In this document: positions 8,049 through 19,238 of the stretch, piece by piece
Numbering within the stretch: the stretch's first letter is position 1
Layout of the letters: each line of letters opens with the position of its first letter
Source of the DNA: Actinopolymorpha rutila
Lineage (GTDB): Bacteria; Actinomycetota; Actinomycetes; Propionibacteriales; Actinopolymorphaceae
Reading direction: 5' to 3'
DNA: 64,000 nucleotides
Assembly (NCBI RefSeq): GCF_013407855.1
Contig: NZ_JACBZH010000001.1
Coordinates: 2,046,001 to 2,110,000 of the forward strand
Made by a program: the position numbers and the translations under genes
Notes under the pieces: generated by a model
Seen by the model: only the letters and a program-made list of their open reading frames with translations
Told to the model about the DNA's origin: nothing
Database searches by the model: none

Positions 8049-8106
8049 CGCCGTGAGCGAACACCGGCGGCTGCCTCGGGGTAACGGGTGAGGCGTTGGC
8101 TAGGGT
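8049..8106 (+). promoter_or_regulatory. ClgR-type box and -10 element of clpP1P2
   Basis: CGC-CGTGA-GCGAAC (8049-8062) is the reverse complement of GTTCGC-N5-GCG, the motif reported for the Clp-gene activator ClgR in Streptomyces. A -10 like TAGGGT follows at 8101-8106 without a good -35, as expected of an activator-dependent promoter. The activator itself is not in the window. Confidence 0.6.
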
Positions 8107-8186
8107 CGGTGACAGGTTCCAGGGCGTACGGATCGACCAGGCCCGTACGCCACCCACCACGAGTCACGAGGACGTAGGCGGAGGAC

Positions 8187-8801
8187 GTGAACGAATACGC
8201 GCAGGAGGCGCAGGGCCCGAACGGCCAGGGCGGCCTCGATGACCACATCTACCAGCGGCTACTCAAGGAACGGATCATCTTCCTCGGTTCCGAGGTCCGT
8301 GACCAGAACGCCAACGCGATCTGCGCGCAGATGCTCGTGCTCAACGCCGAGGACCCGAACAAGGACATCTGGCTGTACATCAACAGCCCGGGCGGCTCGG
8401 TCGACTCCGGTCTGGCGATCTACGACACGATGCAGTTCATCTCCAACGACGTGGCGACCGTCGCGATGGGCCTCGCCGCGTCCATGGGGCAGTTCCTGCT
8501 CGCCGCCGGCACCAAGGGCAAGCGCTACGCGCTGCCGCACTCGCGCATCATGATGCACCAGCTGTCCGGCGGTCTCGGCGGAACGGCGTCCGACATCAAG
8601 ATCCAGGCTCAGCAGAGCCTGCACCTGAAGCAGCAGCTGCAGGAGCTCACCGCTCTGCACACCGGTCAGTCCGTCGAGCAGATCGAGCAGGACGCCGACC
8701 GCGACCGGTGGTTCACCGCGGAGCAGGCCCGTGAGTACGGCTTCATCGACCACGTGGTGAAGTACGCCGGCGAGGTCACCTCCGTCGGACCCGTTTCCTG
8801 A
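8187..8801 (+). CDS. clpP1: ATP-dependent Clp protease proteolytic subunit 1
   Basis: A 204-residue serine peptidase subunit of the cytoplasmic Clp protease. The catalytic triad can be placed at Ser99 (GLAASMGQF), His124 (RIMMHQ) and Asp173 (QDADRDRWF), matching the E. coli spacing. The handle and ring-contact regions ([20 protein letters not shown]) are intact. In actinobacteria ClpP1 and ClpP2 form a mixed tetradecamer fed by ClpX or ClpC. GTG at 8187 follows a purine-rich AGGCGGAGGA; the start agrees with the family. clpP2 begins 28 bases downstream, so the two form one operon. Confidence 0.96.
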   Translation: MNEYAQEAQGPNGQGGLDDHIYQRLLKERIIFLGSEVRDQNANAICAQMLVLNAEDPNKDIWLYINSPGGSVDSGLAIYDTMQFISNDVATVAMGLAASMGQFLLAAGTKGKRYALPHSRIMMHQLSGGLGGTASDIKIQAQQSLHLKQQLQELTALHTGQSVEQIEQDADRDRWFTAEQAREYGFIDHVVKYAGEVTSVGPVS

Positions 8802-8829
8802 CCCGGCTGCTACCTGGAGGAAGAAGCAC

Positions 8830-9519
8830 ATGCCCACGATCCCACCGCCCCTCCCCACGCCGGGCCTGACGACCCCGGGGCTCGCCACCCCGGCCGAGCG
8901 GCTGCCGCGCGCGGACTACTTCATCCCACGCTGGGAGGAGCGCACTCCCTACGGCTACCGCCAGATCGACCCCTACGCGAAGCTGTTCGAGGACCGCATC
9001 ATCTTCCTCGGCACGCCGATCAGCGACGACATCGCCAACGCGGTGATGGCCCAGTTGCTGTGCCTTGAGTCGATGGACCCCGAGCGCGAGGTGCAGATCT
9101 ACATCAACAGCCCCGGTGGCTCGATCACGGCGCTGACCGCGATCTACGACACCATGCGCTACATCACCCCCGACGTGCACACGGTCTGCCTCGGGCAGGC
9201 CGCGTCCGCCGCGGCGGTGCTGCTGGCGGCCGGTGCCCAGGGCAAGCGGTCCGCGCTCCCGCACAGCCGGATCGTCATCCACCAGCCCTACACCGAGGGC
9301 GGGTACGGCCAGGCCAGCGACATCGAGATCCAGGCCAACGAGATCCTGCGCATGCGCGGGATGCTCGAGCAGATGATCTCGGAGAACACCGGCCGGCCGC
9401 TGGAGGAGGTGGCCCGCGACATCGAGCGGGACAAGTACCTCAGCGCCGAGCAGGCGGTCGAGTACGGCCTGATCGACGAGGTGCTGCTCAGCCGCAAGAA
9501 GAGCCTGGTCGAGGTCTAG
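8830..9519 (+). CDS. clpP2: ATP-dependent Clp protease proteolytic subunit 2
   Basis: A 229-residue partner of ClpP1. The triad is Ser126 (GQAASAAAV), His151 (RIVIHQ) and Asp201 (RDIERDKYL). The N-terminus is 25-30 residues longer than ClpP1, Pro/Thr-rich (TIPPPLPTPGL), and probably holds a propeptide removed on maturation, as in other actinobacterial ClpP2 proteins (inference). ATG at 8830 has GGAGGA 8 bases upstream. It is translated from the clpP1 message. Confidence 0.96.
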   Translation: MPTIPPPLPTPGLTTPGLATPAERLPRADYFIPRWEERTPYGYRQIDPYAKLFEDRIIFLGTPISDDIANAVMAQLLCLESMDPEREVQIYINSPGGSITALTAIYDTMRYITPDVHTVCLGQAASAAAVLLAAGAQGKRSALPHSRIVIHQPYTEGGYGQASDIEIQANEILRMRGMLEQMISENTGRPLEEVARDIERDKYLSAEQAVEYGLIDEVLLSRKKSLVEV

Positions 9520-9931
9520 GTCCAGGTCCCAGGTCGATCGCTGGTGCGCCGGGCCACGGCAGCCTCGTGGCTTCACGCAACACGCCCGTGCCGACCCGCG
9601 GATCCGTTCCGGCGACATGCCGGTGCGCGATCCCCGCGGGTCGGCGGGCGCGGAGCGGGTATGCCCTTGCTGACCAGCACCGTCGGCCACGCTGCGGTGA
9701 TGACCCCGGACCGTCGGGAGTTCCCGATTTCGCCAGGGGCGTACACATCGCGAGGTTGAACACGACCGTTCGCGCCGAGAACGGGGTACCGTCGGTCTCT
9801 GTACTCTCAGGTGCGCGGCTGACGGGCTCACAAGGCCGGGGCGGCGACGAGGTAGGCGACCCGCCCGGGTCCGAGGCAGGTTCGACACGCGCCCGAGCAT
9901 CGGGCGGAGCAACCTAAGGAGACGTTCCGGA
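9520..9931 (+). other. clpP2-clpX spacer with probable clpX promoter
   Basis: A 412-base gap without a credible gene. It contains an imperfect palindrome CGTTC-N7-GAACG (9767-9783) that resembles half a ClgR site, and a TACTCT -10 candidate at 9802-9807. clpX therefore probably has its own promoter in addition to read-through from clpP1P2. The ribosome site AAGGAGA for clpX is at 9915-9921. Confidence 0.45.
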
Positions 9932-11233
9932 GTGGCACGCATCGGTGACGGCGGCGACCTGCTCAAGTGCTCGTTCTGCGGGAAGAGCCAGAAGCAGGTC
10001 AAGAAGCTCATTGCAGGTCCGGGCGTCTACATCTGCGACGAGTGCATCGACCTCTGCAACGAGATCATCGAGGAGGAGCTCAGCGAGTCCTCCGAGGTTG
10101 GGCTGCAGGAGCTGCCCAAGCCGCGGGAGATCTTCGAGTTCCTCGACCAGTACGTCGTCGGCCAGGACGCCGCCAAGAAGGCCCTGTCGGTGGCCGTGTA
10201 CAACCACTACAAACGCGTGCAGTCCGGCCTCTCCGCCGGCGGCCGCCACGCCAAGGACGAGCCGGTCGAGTTGGCGAAGTCCAACATTCTGCTGATCGGC
10301 CCCACCGGCTGCGGCAAGACCTACCTCGCCCAGACGCTGGCCAAGATGCTCAACGTGCCGTTCGCGATCGCCGACGCCACCGCGCTCACCGAGGCGGGCT
10401 ACGTCGGTGAGGACGTCGAGAACATCCTGCTCAAACTCATCCAGGCCGCCGACTACGACGTCAAGAAGGCCGAAACGGGCATCATCTACATCGACGAGGT
10501 CGACAAGATCGCCCGCAAGAGCGAGAACCCCTCGATCACCCGGGACGTCTCCGGCGAGGGCGTTCAGCAGGCACTGCTGAAGATCCTGGAGGGCACCACC
10601 GCGAGCGTTCCTCCCCAGGGCGGGCGCAAGCACCCCCACCAGGAGTTCATCCAGATCGACACCACCAACGTGCTGTTCATCGTCGGCGGCGCGTTCGCCG
10701 GCCTGGAGCGCATCATCGAACAACGCGTCGGCAAGAAGGGCGTCGGTTTCGGCGCCAACGTGCGCACCCGGGAGGACCGGGAGAAGGAGCACACGTTCGC
10801 CGACGTGATGCCGGAGGACCTGCTGAAGTTCGGGCTGATCCCGGAGTTCGTCGGCCGGCTCCCGGTGATCGCGACCGTCCAGCCGCTGGACCGCCCGGCC
10901 CTGATGCGCATCCTCAGCGAGCCCCGCAACGCGCTCATCAAGCAGTACCAAAAGCTCTTCGAGATCGACGGGGTCGAGCTGGAGTTCAGCGAGGACGCCG
11001 TGGAGGCGATCGCCGAGCAGGCGCTGCTGCGCGGCACCGGCGCACGCGCCACCCGCGCGATCATCGAGGAAGTCCTGCTCAACGTGATGTACGAAGTACC
11101 CAGCAGAGACGACGTGGCCCGGGTGATCGTCACACGCGAGGTGGTACTCGACAATGTCAACCCGACGCTGGTTCCGCGCGAGCAGCCAGGTCGCAAGTCC
11201 CGCAGTGGGGAGCGCCGCGAGAAGTCGGCCTGA
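9932..11233 (+). CDS. clpX: Clp protease ATP-binding subunit ClpX
   Basis: A 433-residue AAA+ unfoldase that feeds substrates into ClpP1P2. The N-terminal zinc-binding domain has C13/C16 and C35/C38 (CSFCGK...CDEC). Walker A is GPTGCGKT (123-130) and Walker B is IIYIDEVDK (184-192). The RKH-type pore and ClpP-contact regions of the AAA small domain are present ([24 protein letters not shown]). The C-terminus is basic ([12 protein letters not shown]). GTG at 9932 with AAGGAGA upstream fixes the start. The secreted propeller gene that follows starts inside or just after the clpX 3' end. Confidence 0.97.
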   Translation: MARIGDGGDLLKCSFCGKSQKQVKKLIAGPGVYICDECIDLCNEIIEEELSESSEVGLQELPKPREIFEFLDQYVVGQDAAKKALSVAVYNHYKRVQSGLSAGGRHAKDEPVELAKSNILLIGPTGCGKTYLAQTLAKMLNVPFAIADATALTEAGYVGEDVENILLKLIQAADYDVKKAETGIIYIDEVDKIARKSENPSITRDVSGEGVQQALLKILEGTTASVPPQGGRKHPHQEFIQIDTTNVLFIVGGAFAGLERIIEQRVGKKGVGFGANVRTREDREKEHTFADVMPEDLLKFGLIPEFVGRLPVIATVQPLDRPALMRILSEPRNALIKQYQKLFEIDGVELEFSEDAVEAIAEQALLRGTGARATRAIIEEVLLNVMYEVPSRDDVARVIVTREVVLDNVNPTLVPREQPGRKSRSGERREKSA

Positions 11234-12419
11234 CGGCGTACGGCCCCCGCTGGCACGCACCCTCTCGGCGCTGTTCCTCGCCGCTTTCCTGATCACCTTC
11301 ACGGTCCCGGTCGCCGGCGCACGTGCTTCGGCAGCTCCGAAGTCACCGGCACCGGGCCGAGGCGTCGCCCCGCCGGGCTTCAGCCCCTCCTCGACGTCGT
11401 GGACGACACCGCAGGACGGCTGGGTGTTCGGCTACTCCCTGTGCTGGCCGACCGGCCCCGGTGAGGGCGGGCAGTGCCCGGTCCTGCTGCACACTCCAGA
11501 CGGCGGCGCGCACTGGAGCCGCGTACCGGCGCCGCCGATCCGCAGCTCGCCCAGTCACGCCCAGGTGCGCGTCCTGTTCGCCGCTCGCTTCGGTGACTTC
11601 CTGCACCACCGCACGATCGGCCTGGTCACCAACGGCCTGGAGCTGTACGCCACCTACGACGGCGGTCGCACCTGGCAGGCCGAGCAGCTCGCCGGTGACG
11701 GCCGGCCTGCCTTCGTCGGAGACCTGGCCGCCACGCAGCGGACCGCGTACGTCCTGCTGGCGTCCGGGTCCGGGCAGGATCAGCGCACCGAGGTCTACCG
11801 CACCCCGATCGGGGAGCGGGCCTGGTCGGCCGTGCCGGGAGTGAGCATCACCGACAGCGGCGGTGCGGCGTACGCCAGTGGCGCGCTCGGCACCCGTCGG
11901 TCCTCGGTCGCGGTGAGCCTGGGACCGGTGTTCTCACCCACCCGTTACTGGACCTCCCCGGACGGCGCCGACTGGACGTCGAGGAGTACGCCGTGCCGGC
12001 AGGAGGCCGCCACCGACCTCGGGCTGGCCGCGCCGACCGAGGTGTACGCGCTGTGCAGCTCCAACCCCGGCCGCGGCCGGATGGACAAGGTCGTCCGCCT
12101 GGCCGGCGAGGGCGGTACGTTCACCACCGTCGGGACGGCCCCGGCCACCGGCATCACCACCGGCTTCGCGGTGTCCCCGGGCGGCACGCTGGCGGTCGGC
12201 GCCACCGGCGGGGACGAGAGCTTCGTGCACACGAGCTTCGACGGCGGCGCCACCTGGCAGACGACGCTGGCCGTGCCCGAGCGAGGCCCGGTGTACGACC
12301 TCGCGTTCACCGACGACCTGCACGGCACCCTGCTCGCCGGCTACGCCGACCTGCACACGTCAGAGCTGTACCGCACCGACGACGGCGGCCACACCTGGGA
12401 GCCGTTCACCGCGGGCTGA
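11205..12419 (+). CDS. Secreted YCF48/sialidase-like beta-propeller protein
   Basis: An exported protein of about 404 residues. A signal-type hydrophobic stretch ([20 protein letters not shown]) ends at AGARASA. The mature part repeats the propeller motif TxDGGx[42 protein letters not shown] and [10 protein letters not shown], five Asp-box-like blades. This fold is shared by YCF48/photosystem-assembly proteins and BNR sialidases; no sialidase catalytic residues are evident, so binding or scaffolding is more likely than hydrolysis. The start is uncertain: there is no ATG or GTG after the clpX stop. GTG 11205 lies within clpX, and ATG 11154 is an alternative. Overlap with clpX suggests coupling. 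Confidence 0.65.
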   Translation: MGSAARSRPDGVRPPLARTLSALFLAAFLITFTVPVAGARASAAPKSPAPGRGVAPPGFSPSSTSWTTPQDGWVFGYSLCWPTGPGEGGQCPVLLHTPDGGAHWSRVPAPPIRSSPSHAQVRVLFAARFGDFLHHRTIGLVTNGLELYATYDGGRTWQAEQLAGDGRPAFVGDLAATQRTAYVLLASGSGQDQRTEVYRTPIGERAWSAVPGVSITDSGGAAYASGALGTRRSSVAVSLGPVFSPTRYWTSPDGADWTSRSTPCRQEAATDLGLAAPTEVYALCSSNPGRGRMDKVVRLAGEGGTFTTVGTAPATGITTGFAVSPGGTLAVGATGGDESFVHTSFDGGATWQTTLAVPERGPVYDLAFTDDLHGTLLAGYADLHTSELYRTDDGGHTWEPFTAG

Positions 12420-12498
12420 GTTCGTCGCGGGGCCGAGCCGATCGCCGCAGGGCCGAGCCGATCGCCGGGGGACAGGCGTGCCTGCGATCATGGGAGCC

Positions 12499-13359
12499 AT
12501 GCCCAGCAGACCGTACGAGATCGTCGACGTGTTCACCGACCGCGCCTACGCCGGCAACCCGCTCGCCGTCGTTCTGGACGCCGAGGGCGTCAGCGGAGAG
12601 GCGATGCAGACGCTGGCGAAGGAGTTCAACCTCTCCGAGACCGCGTTCGTGCAACCTCCTGAGGAGGGCGGCGACTACCGCGTACGCATCTTCACCCCCG
12701 GTGCGGAGTTGCCGTTCGCGGGGCACCCGAGCGTGGGAACCGCGGTGACGCTGGCCCGGCTCGGCCGCATCCGTTCCGGCGACGTCGTACAGGAGTGCGG
12801 CGCCGGCAACCTTCCGGTGCACGTCGAAGGTGACGTCGCCACCATCACCGGTGGCGAGCCGGTACTCGGTTCCACGCTCGACCCCGGACCGCTGCTGGCC
12901 GCCGCCGGACTGGGCTTCGCCGACCTGCTGGTCGGCCCGCCCGCCCAGACCGCCGCCGCCGGCACCGACCACGTGTTGCTGCCCGTCACCGAGGACGCGG
13001 TCGCCCGCGCGAGCCTGGACTCGGGGGCCGCCCGGGCGCGAGGGGTGAAGAAGGTTTATCTGTTCTCCTGGGACGCCGACCTGCGGCTGGCCCACGCCAG
13101 GTTGTTCGTTTCCGAGTTCGGCATCGCCGAGGACCCGGCCACGGGTTCGGCGGCGCTGGCGCTCGGGGTGTGGCTGGTGGGCAACGGCCTGGTCCCCGGT
13201 GAGGGCGAGACGGCCTACAGCGTGGTCCAGGGCGCGGAGATGGGCCGGCCGTCGCGGCTGGACTGCGTGGTGCGTGCGCAGGCGGGGCAGGCCTGCGAGA
13301 CCAGGGTCACCGGGCAGGTCGCGCCGGTGGCCGCGGGTGAGATCCGGCTACCCGGCTGA
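12499..13359 (+). CDS. PhzF-family isomerase/epimerase
   Basis: A 286-residue protein of the PhzF/YddE family, a diaminopimelate-epimerase-like fold with two similar halves. The conserved NxxSETAF contains Glu47, the family's proposed acid/base. Other signatures are RIFTPGAELPFAGHPSVGTA (residues about 63-82) and EFGIAEDPATGSAA in the second half. Most members outside phenazine clusters have no known substrate, and there are no phenazine genes here. The ATG at 12499 (GGGAG just upstream) is preferred over 12490 or 12478. It converges with the FucU-type gene, overlapping its 3' end by 12 bases. Confidence 0.88.
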   Translation: MPSRPYEIVDVFTDRAYAGNPLAVVLDAEGVSGEAMQTLAKEFNLSETAFVQPPEEGGDYRVRIFTPGAELPFAGHPSVGTAVTLARLGRIRSGDVVQECGAGNLPVHVEGDVATITGGEPVLGSTLDPGPLLAAAGLGFADLLVGPPAQTAAAGTDHVLLPVTEDAVARASLDSGAARARGVKKVYLFSWDADLRLAHARLFVSEFGIAEDPATGSAALALGVWLVGNGLVPGEGETAYSVVQGAEMGRPSRLDCVVRAQAGQACETRVTGQVAPVAAGEIRLPG

Positions 13360-13773
13360 CGCCACACCCAGCGTCAACAGGAGGTTGGCGTACGTCCGCT
13401 GCTCGCCGGTGGCGATGACCAAGGCCACGTCGTCGGTCTTGGCCGCGTCGTAGAAGTCGAACCGGTCCAGGTGCTCCACGGGCGTCCCGGCGGGAAGCAG
13501 GTCGTCGAACTCCGCGAAGATCTCGGGCGTCGGCTGGTCCGGCGGCGGCTGCATCACCGCGGCCGCCTCGATCGGTGCGGCGTCCACCAGCGCGGTCAGC
13601 ACGTCGGTGACCGACAACTTGCCGGGGGACAGGTTGAGGAAGACGTGCGTGGCGTTCGGGCCCGCCGCGGTGGCGAACGGGTAGTGCCCGTCGGCGATCA
13701 GCACCCGCGAGCCGTGCCCGGCCGACGCCAGCGCGGCCAGGATCTCGGGGTGGATCAGGGTGTAGCGGAGCAT
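13348..13773 (-). CDS. RbsD/FucU-family sugar mutarotase
   Basis: A 141-residue protein (typical family length 140). It starts MLRYTLIHPEILAALASAGH and contains IADGHYPFA, whose His is the family's catalytic base, and a C-terminal FYDAAKTDDVALVIATGEQR-type segment before YAN. RbsD/FucU enzymes interconvert anomers of ribose or fucose in the cytoplasm. FucU-like features (P(X)FADxxxP-like region, TGEQRxYAN) favour L-fucose-type substrates. ATG at 13773 has GAAGAGG upstream. No fucose or ribose transport genes are adjacent, so it works as a stand-alone gene here. Confidence 0.88.
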   Translation of the reverse strand: MLRYTLIHPEILAALASAGHGSRVLIADGHYPFATAAGPNATHVFLNLSPGKLSVTDVLTALVDAAPIEAAAVMQPPPDQPTPEIFAEFDDLLPAGTPVEHLDRFDFYDAAKTDDVALVIATGEQRTYANLLLTLGVASAG

Positions 13774-13895
13774 GGACAACCTCTTCGTCGGCTTCGGCCT
13801 CGGACTATAACGGTTGGAAACCGCCCTCAGCCGATACTGCCTGGCTGGTGGCCGCGCGCTGTCCGCGGTCGGCCCGCGGCGTGGCCACCGCGAGG

Positions 13896-16010
<2,115 letters not shown>

Positions 16011-16121
16011 GCGCTCATCCTCGCCGGTCCGCCCGCCTGACGGGAACAGATCATCCAGACCGCCCCGCTCGGTGCCGTTCCGTGACTGTTCCGGTGTCGT
16101 TCGGTGCAGATTTGCTGCCGT

Positions 16122-17651
16122 TCAGGGCTGATCCCGCTCGCCGAGAGGGGCGCGCCAGTCGGCCGCGGTGTGCTCGTACGCCAGCCCGCCCGGCTGCTCG
16201 TCGACGGCGGAGTGGGTCACCCGCAGCCGTACCTCGTCGTGGGAGGCCCGCACCTCGACCTGCAGGCGGCTCGGCGGCCCCGCGTCCTCGATCCGGTCGA
16301 ACGCGGCCCCCGCGGCCGCGAGGAGATCGGCTCGCACCGGTTGCGGAACGGACTCCAGCGGGCCGTGCACCACCAGCCGGGGAACGATGCCGAAGCGTTC
16401 GCGGGCCCGGTCGATCGCCGCCAGCAACTCCGCGTGCAGGGACTGGCCGCCGGTCGGGGGTTCGGTGAGCGCGAAGATGGCGCCGCGCACCTCGCGGGTG
16501 GCTGCGTCCAGGTCGCCGATCGCCCGCTCGACCCGGGTGCCGACCTCGGGGCGGTCCCGAAGGCTGGCGACCAGGTGCAGCTTCGCGCTGACGTCGAACA
16601 GCCGGCGGATCACCCGTTCGTGCAGGTCCGCGGCGATCCGGTCGCGGTCCTCCAGCACCCGCCGCTCGACGCGCTCCTCCTGTGCGCGCTGGTGCCGCAG
16701 CGCCAGCGCCGCCTGGTTGGCGAACATCTCCACCGGAGCGATGTCGGGGAGGGGCAGTCGTCCGGAACCGGATTCCCGCCGCCACCCGGCGAACAGCACG
16801 CCCAGCACCTCGCCGTCCGCGGTGAGCGGCGTCAGCATGCCCGGTCCGACGTTCGCCAGCGCCGCGTGCCAGGCGGGCGGCGGGTTGTAGCCCGGAACGG
16901 CACGGATGTCCTCGCTCACCACACTCTGCCCGGAGGCGACGACCTGGGCGGTCAACCCCCGCAGCGGTGCCCTGCCGCCCGCGGTCTCTGCGATCCCGCC
17001 GCCCTGTGCGGCCTCCAGAAGGACGGTGCCGGGGTTGGCCGGGTCCAGGAGCAGCAGCGCGCCGAAGTCGGCGCCGGACACCTGGCGCAGCCGGGTGATC
17101 AGCAGGTTCAGAGCATCTCGCCGGTCGATCTCGCCGAGGAGTTGGTAGGTGAGTTCGGCGGTGGAACGCAGCCACCGCTGGTGTCGGCGTTCGGTCTCGT
17201 ACCGCTCGGCGTTGTGCAGCGCGGTCGCCGCCGCGGTGCTCAGGACGGTGACGGCTGCCTCGTCGTCGGCGGTGAAGGAGGTGTCCCGCCGGTCCAGGAG
17301 GTACAGCTCGCCGGTGGAGGTGCCGTCGTACGGCAGCGGCAGGGCGAGCAGCCCGGGCCGGAGTACGGGTTCGCCGGACTTGACCAGCTGTCCGCGGGCG
17401 GCGGTGAGTTCGGGCCCGGCGAGCAGGCGCGCCGCGTCGTCGGCGCCGACACCGTGCCGGAAGGTTCGTACCGCGTTGGGACCAGAGGGGAGCCGTACGA
17501 TCGCGGTCCGGGCGCCGGCCAGCCGGGCGGCCGCGTCGGCCACCCGGGTCCCCACGGTCTCGACGTCGACCTCCGAACCGACGTCGACGATCGCCTCGAC
17601 CAGGCGCACGAGGGCGCTCCGGTCCGCGTGCCGTGACCACCGGTCAACCAA
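16122..17651 (-). CDS. GAF-GAF protein with partly degenerate histidine-kinase module
   Basis: A 509-residue cytoplasmic protein organised like DevS/DosT: GAF at about 15-145, GAF at about 165-320 (SGADFGALLLLDPANP, VLGVLFAGWRRES), a HisKA_3-type helix at about 333-395 with phospho-acceptor His344 (RDRIAADLHERVIRRL), and a C-terminal 100 residues where an HATPase domain should be. I see no N-box and no glycine-rich G-boxes in that last part (LAAAGAAFDRIEDAGPPSRL), so ATP binding looks lost. It is a close paralogue of the next protein, whose 3' end overlaps its start by 8 bases; tandem duplication is likely. The start is a TTG at 17651; an internal GTG 14 codons later is possible. No response regulator is adjacent. 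Confidence 0.8.
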   Translation of the reverse strand: MVDRWSRHADRSALVRLVEAIVDVGSEVDVETVGTRVADAAARLAGARTAIVRLPSGPNAVRTFRHGVGADDAARLLAGPELTAARGQLVKSGEPVLRPGLLALPLPYDGTSTGELYLLDRRDTSFTADDEAAVTVLSTAAATALHNAERYETERRHQRWLRSTAELTYQLLGEIDRRDALNLLITRLRQVSGADFGALLLLDPANPGTVLLEAAQGGGIAETAGGRAPLRGLTAQVVASGQSVVSEDIRAVPGYNPPPAWHAALANVGPGMLTPLTADGEVLGVLFAGWRRESGSGRLPLPDIAPVEMFANQAALALRHQRAQEERVERRVLEDRDRIAADLHERVIRRLFDVSAKLHLVASLRDRPEVGTRVERAIGDLDAATREVRGAIFALTEPPTGGQSLHAELLAAIDRARERFGIVPRLVVHGPLESVPQPVRADLLAAAGAAFDRIEDAGPPSRLQVEVRASHDEVRLRVTHSAVDEQPGGLAYEHTAADWRAPLGERDQP

Positions 17652-19203
17652 GCCGCACCGCCCACTCGGTCACCTGCTCACCCGCAGCCGTCGCGGTGCT
17701 GAGCACAAGGCTGGTTGCCGGGCTGGAATCCGGGGTGGTCGCCGGGGTGTCGTGGGCGCCGGCGACGATCAACCGGAGCCGGCCCTCCTCGATGTCGAGC
17801 ACAAGGTCGACCCGGCTCGGCGAGTCGTACTCCGCCGCGCGGTCCAGCGCCTGCCGCACGCGGGCGGCCAGCCCGCACTGGGTGGCCTCGGACAAGGCGT
17901 CCAGGGCACCGTGCACCTCCAGGCCCGGGACGAAACCGAACCGGTCCCGCGCTTCGGCCACCTCCGCCTGCAACCGCAGCCAGCACCGCGAGGCGACCGG
18001 GGCGGCTTCGGCAGGGTTGCGCAGGTCGCCGCTGACGCCGTGGATCCGGGTGATGGTCTCGGCCACCTCCCGCGCGGCCACGGCGAGCCGTTGGCGTACC
18101 TCCGAACGCCGGCTGTGCCCGGCCGCGACGCCCAGGTCCGAGGCGACCCGGTTCAGGCGGTGGGCGACCACGGTGTCGAGGTCCTGCGCGATCCGCTCCC
18201 GGTCGGCGAGCACCGAGAGTTCGGTACGGCTGGTCTGGGCGCGGGCCTGCCGCAGCGCCAGCGCCGCCTGGTGGGCGAACATCTCCACCAGCTGCACCTC
18301 CCGGGCGGCCAGATGGGCCACCGGAGACCCCCTGCGCCAGCCGGCGAACAGAACGCCCAGCACCTCGCCGTCGGTACGCAGCGGCAGCAGCATCCCCAGC
18401 CCGAGTTCGGCGAGCGCGGTCCGCCACTCCGGAGGTGGACCGTATCCGTACACCTTGTCCAGCTCGGAGCTGACCACGCTGCGCCGGGTGCGCACGACGC
18501 GGGCGGTGAGGCCGCGCAGCGGGGTACGGCGACCGCTCTGGTGCTCCAGCGACAGCCCGGTGACCGCGTGCAGGGTGCCGGTCTCCGGGTCGGCGGGGTC
18601 CAGCAGGAGCAGCGCGCTGTAGTCCGCGCCGGAGACCTCCCGCAGCCGGGCCGTGAGCGTGTCCAGGGCCTTTCCCCTGTCGACCTGGCCGAGCAGCAGC
18701 TCGGTGAGCTCGGCCACCGCGTACAGCCAGCGCTGCTGCCGGCGTTCGCGTTCGTGCAGGTCGGCCCGGTGCATCACCATCGCCGCCGCCGCGCCGTAGG
18801 CCGCCAGCAGATCCTCGTCGTCCCTGGTGAACTCGCCCCCTTCGGGATCGCCGACGAGAAGCTGGCCGGAATGGTGGTCACGCGGGCGCATGGGTACGCC
18901 CAGCAGGGCCGGGGTGCGCACCGGCCGACCGGACAGCGTGAGTTGCTCGACCAACCGGGCGAAGTCCGGGCGATCGGCGCGTTCTGCGTACTCGGCCCGG
19001 CTCAGGCCGTGCAGGAAGAGCTCGACCATGCCGTCCGGCGGGGTCGCCTGCCGCAGAACGGCATACCCGCCCCGGACGAGCTCGCTCGCCGACCGCAGGA
19101 TCCGCTCGGCCGCCTGTTCGCCTTCGAGGTCGGTGCCGAGGGTGAGAAGAGAACTGACCAGGGAGCGCAGGCGCTCGCGCGGAGGGGAACCGTTCCCGAC
19201 CAC
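17644..19203 (-). CDS. GAF-GAF paralogue with His replaced by Asp
   Basis: A 519-residue paralogue of the downstream GAF protein with the same order: GAF about 15-150, GAF about 165-320 (SGADYSALLLLDPADP, VLGVLFAGWRRGS), then a dimerisation helix. At the site of the phospho-acceptor the sequence is RERIAQDLDTVVAHRL: Asp343 stands where the neighbour has His344. The C-terminal ATPase-like region also lacks recognisable N and G boxes. It therefore cannot be a normal kinase and may be a ligand-sensing partner or heterodimer subunit (inference). The GTG at 19203 precedes VGNGSPPRERLRSL. It is the first of the two overlapping genes and is separated from the M50 protease by 35 bases. Confidence 0.8.
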   Translation of the reverse strand: MVGNGSPPRERLRSLVSSLLTLGTDLEGEQAAERILRSASELVRGGYAVLRQATPPDGMVELFLHGLSRAEYAERADRPDFARLVEQLTLSGRPVRTPALLGVPMRPRDHHSGQLLVGDPEGGEFTRDDEDLLAAYGAAAAMVMHRADLHERERRQQRWLYAVAELTELLLGQVDRGKALDTLTARLREVSGADYSALLLLDPADPETGTLHAVTGLSLEHQSGRRTPLRGLTARVVRTRRSVVSSELDKVYGYGPPPEWRTALAELGLGMLLPLRTDGEVLGVLFAGWRRGSPVAHLAAREVQLVEMFAHQAALALRQARAQTSRTELSVLADRERIAQDLDTVVAHRLNRVASDLGVAAGHSRRSEVRQRLAVAAREVAETITRIHGVSGDLRNPAEAAPVASRCWLRLQAEVAEARDRFGFVPGLEVHGALDALSEATQCGLAARVRQALDRAAEYDSPSRVDLVLDIEEGRLRLIVAGAHDTPATTPDSSPATSLVLSTATAAGEQVTEWAVRLG

Positions 19204-19238
19204 ACCTCGATGGTAGGCCGGGTGGTGCGGGCGGGCGA

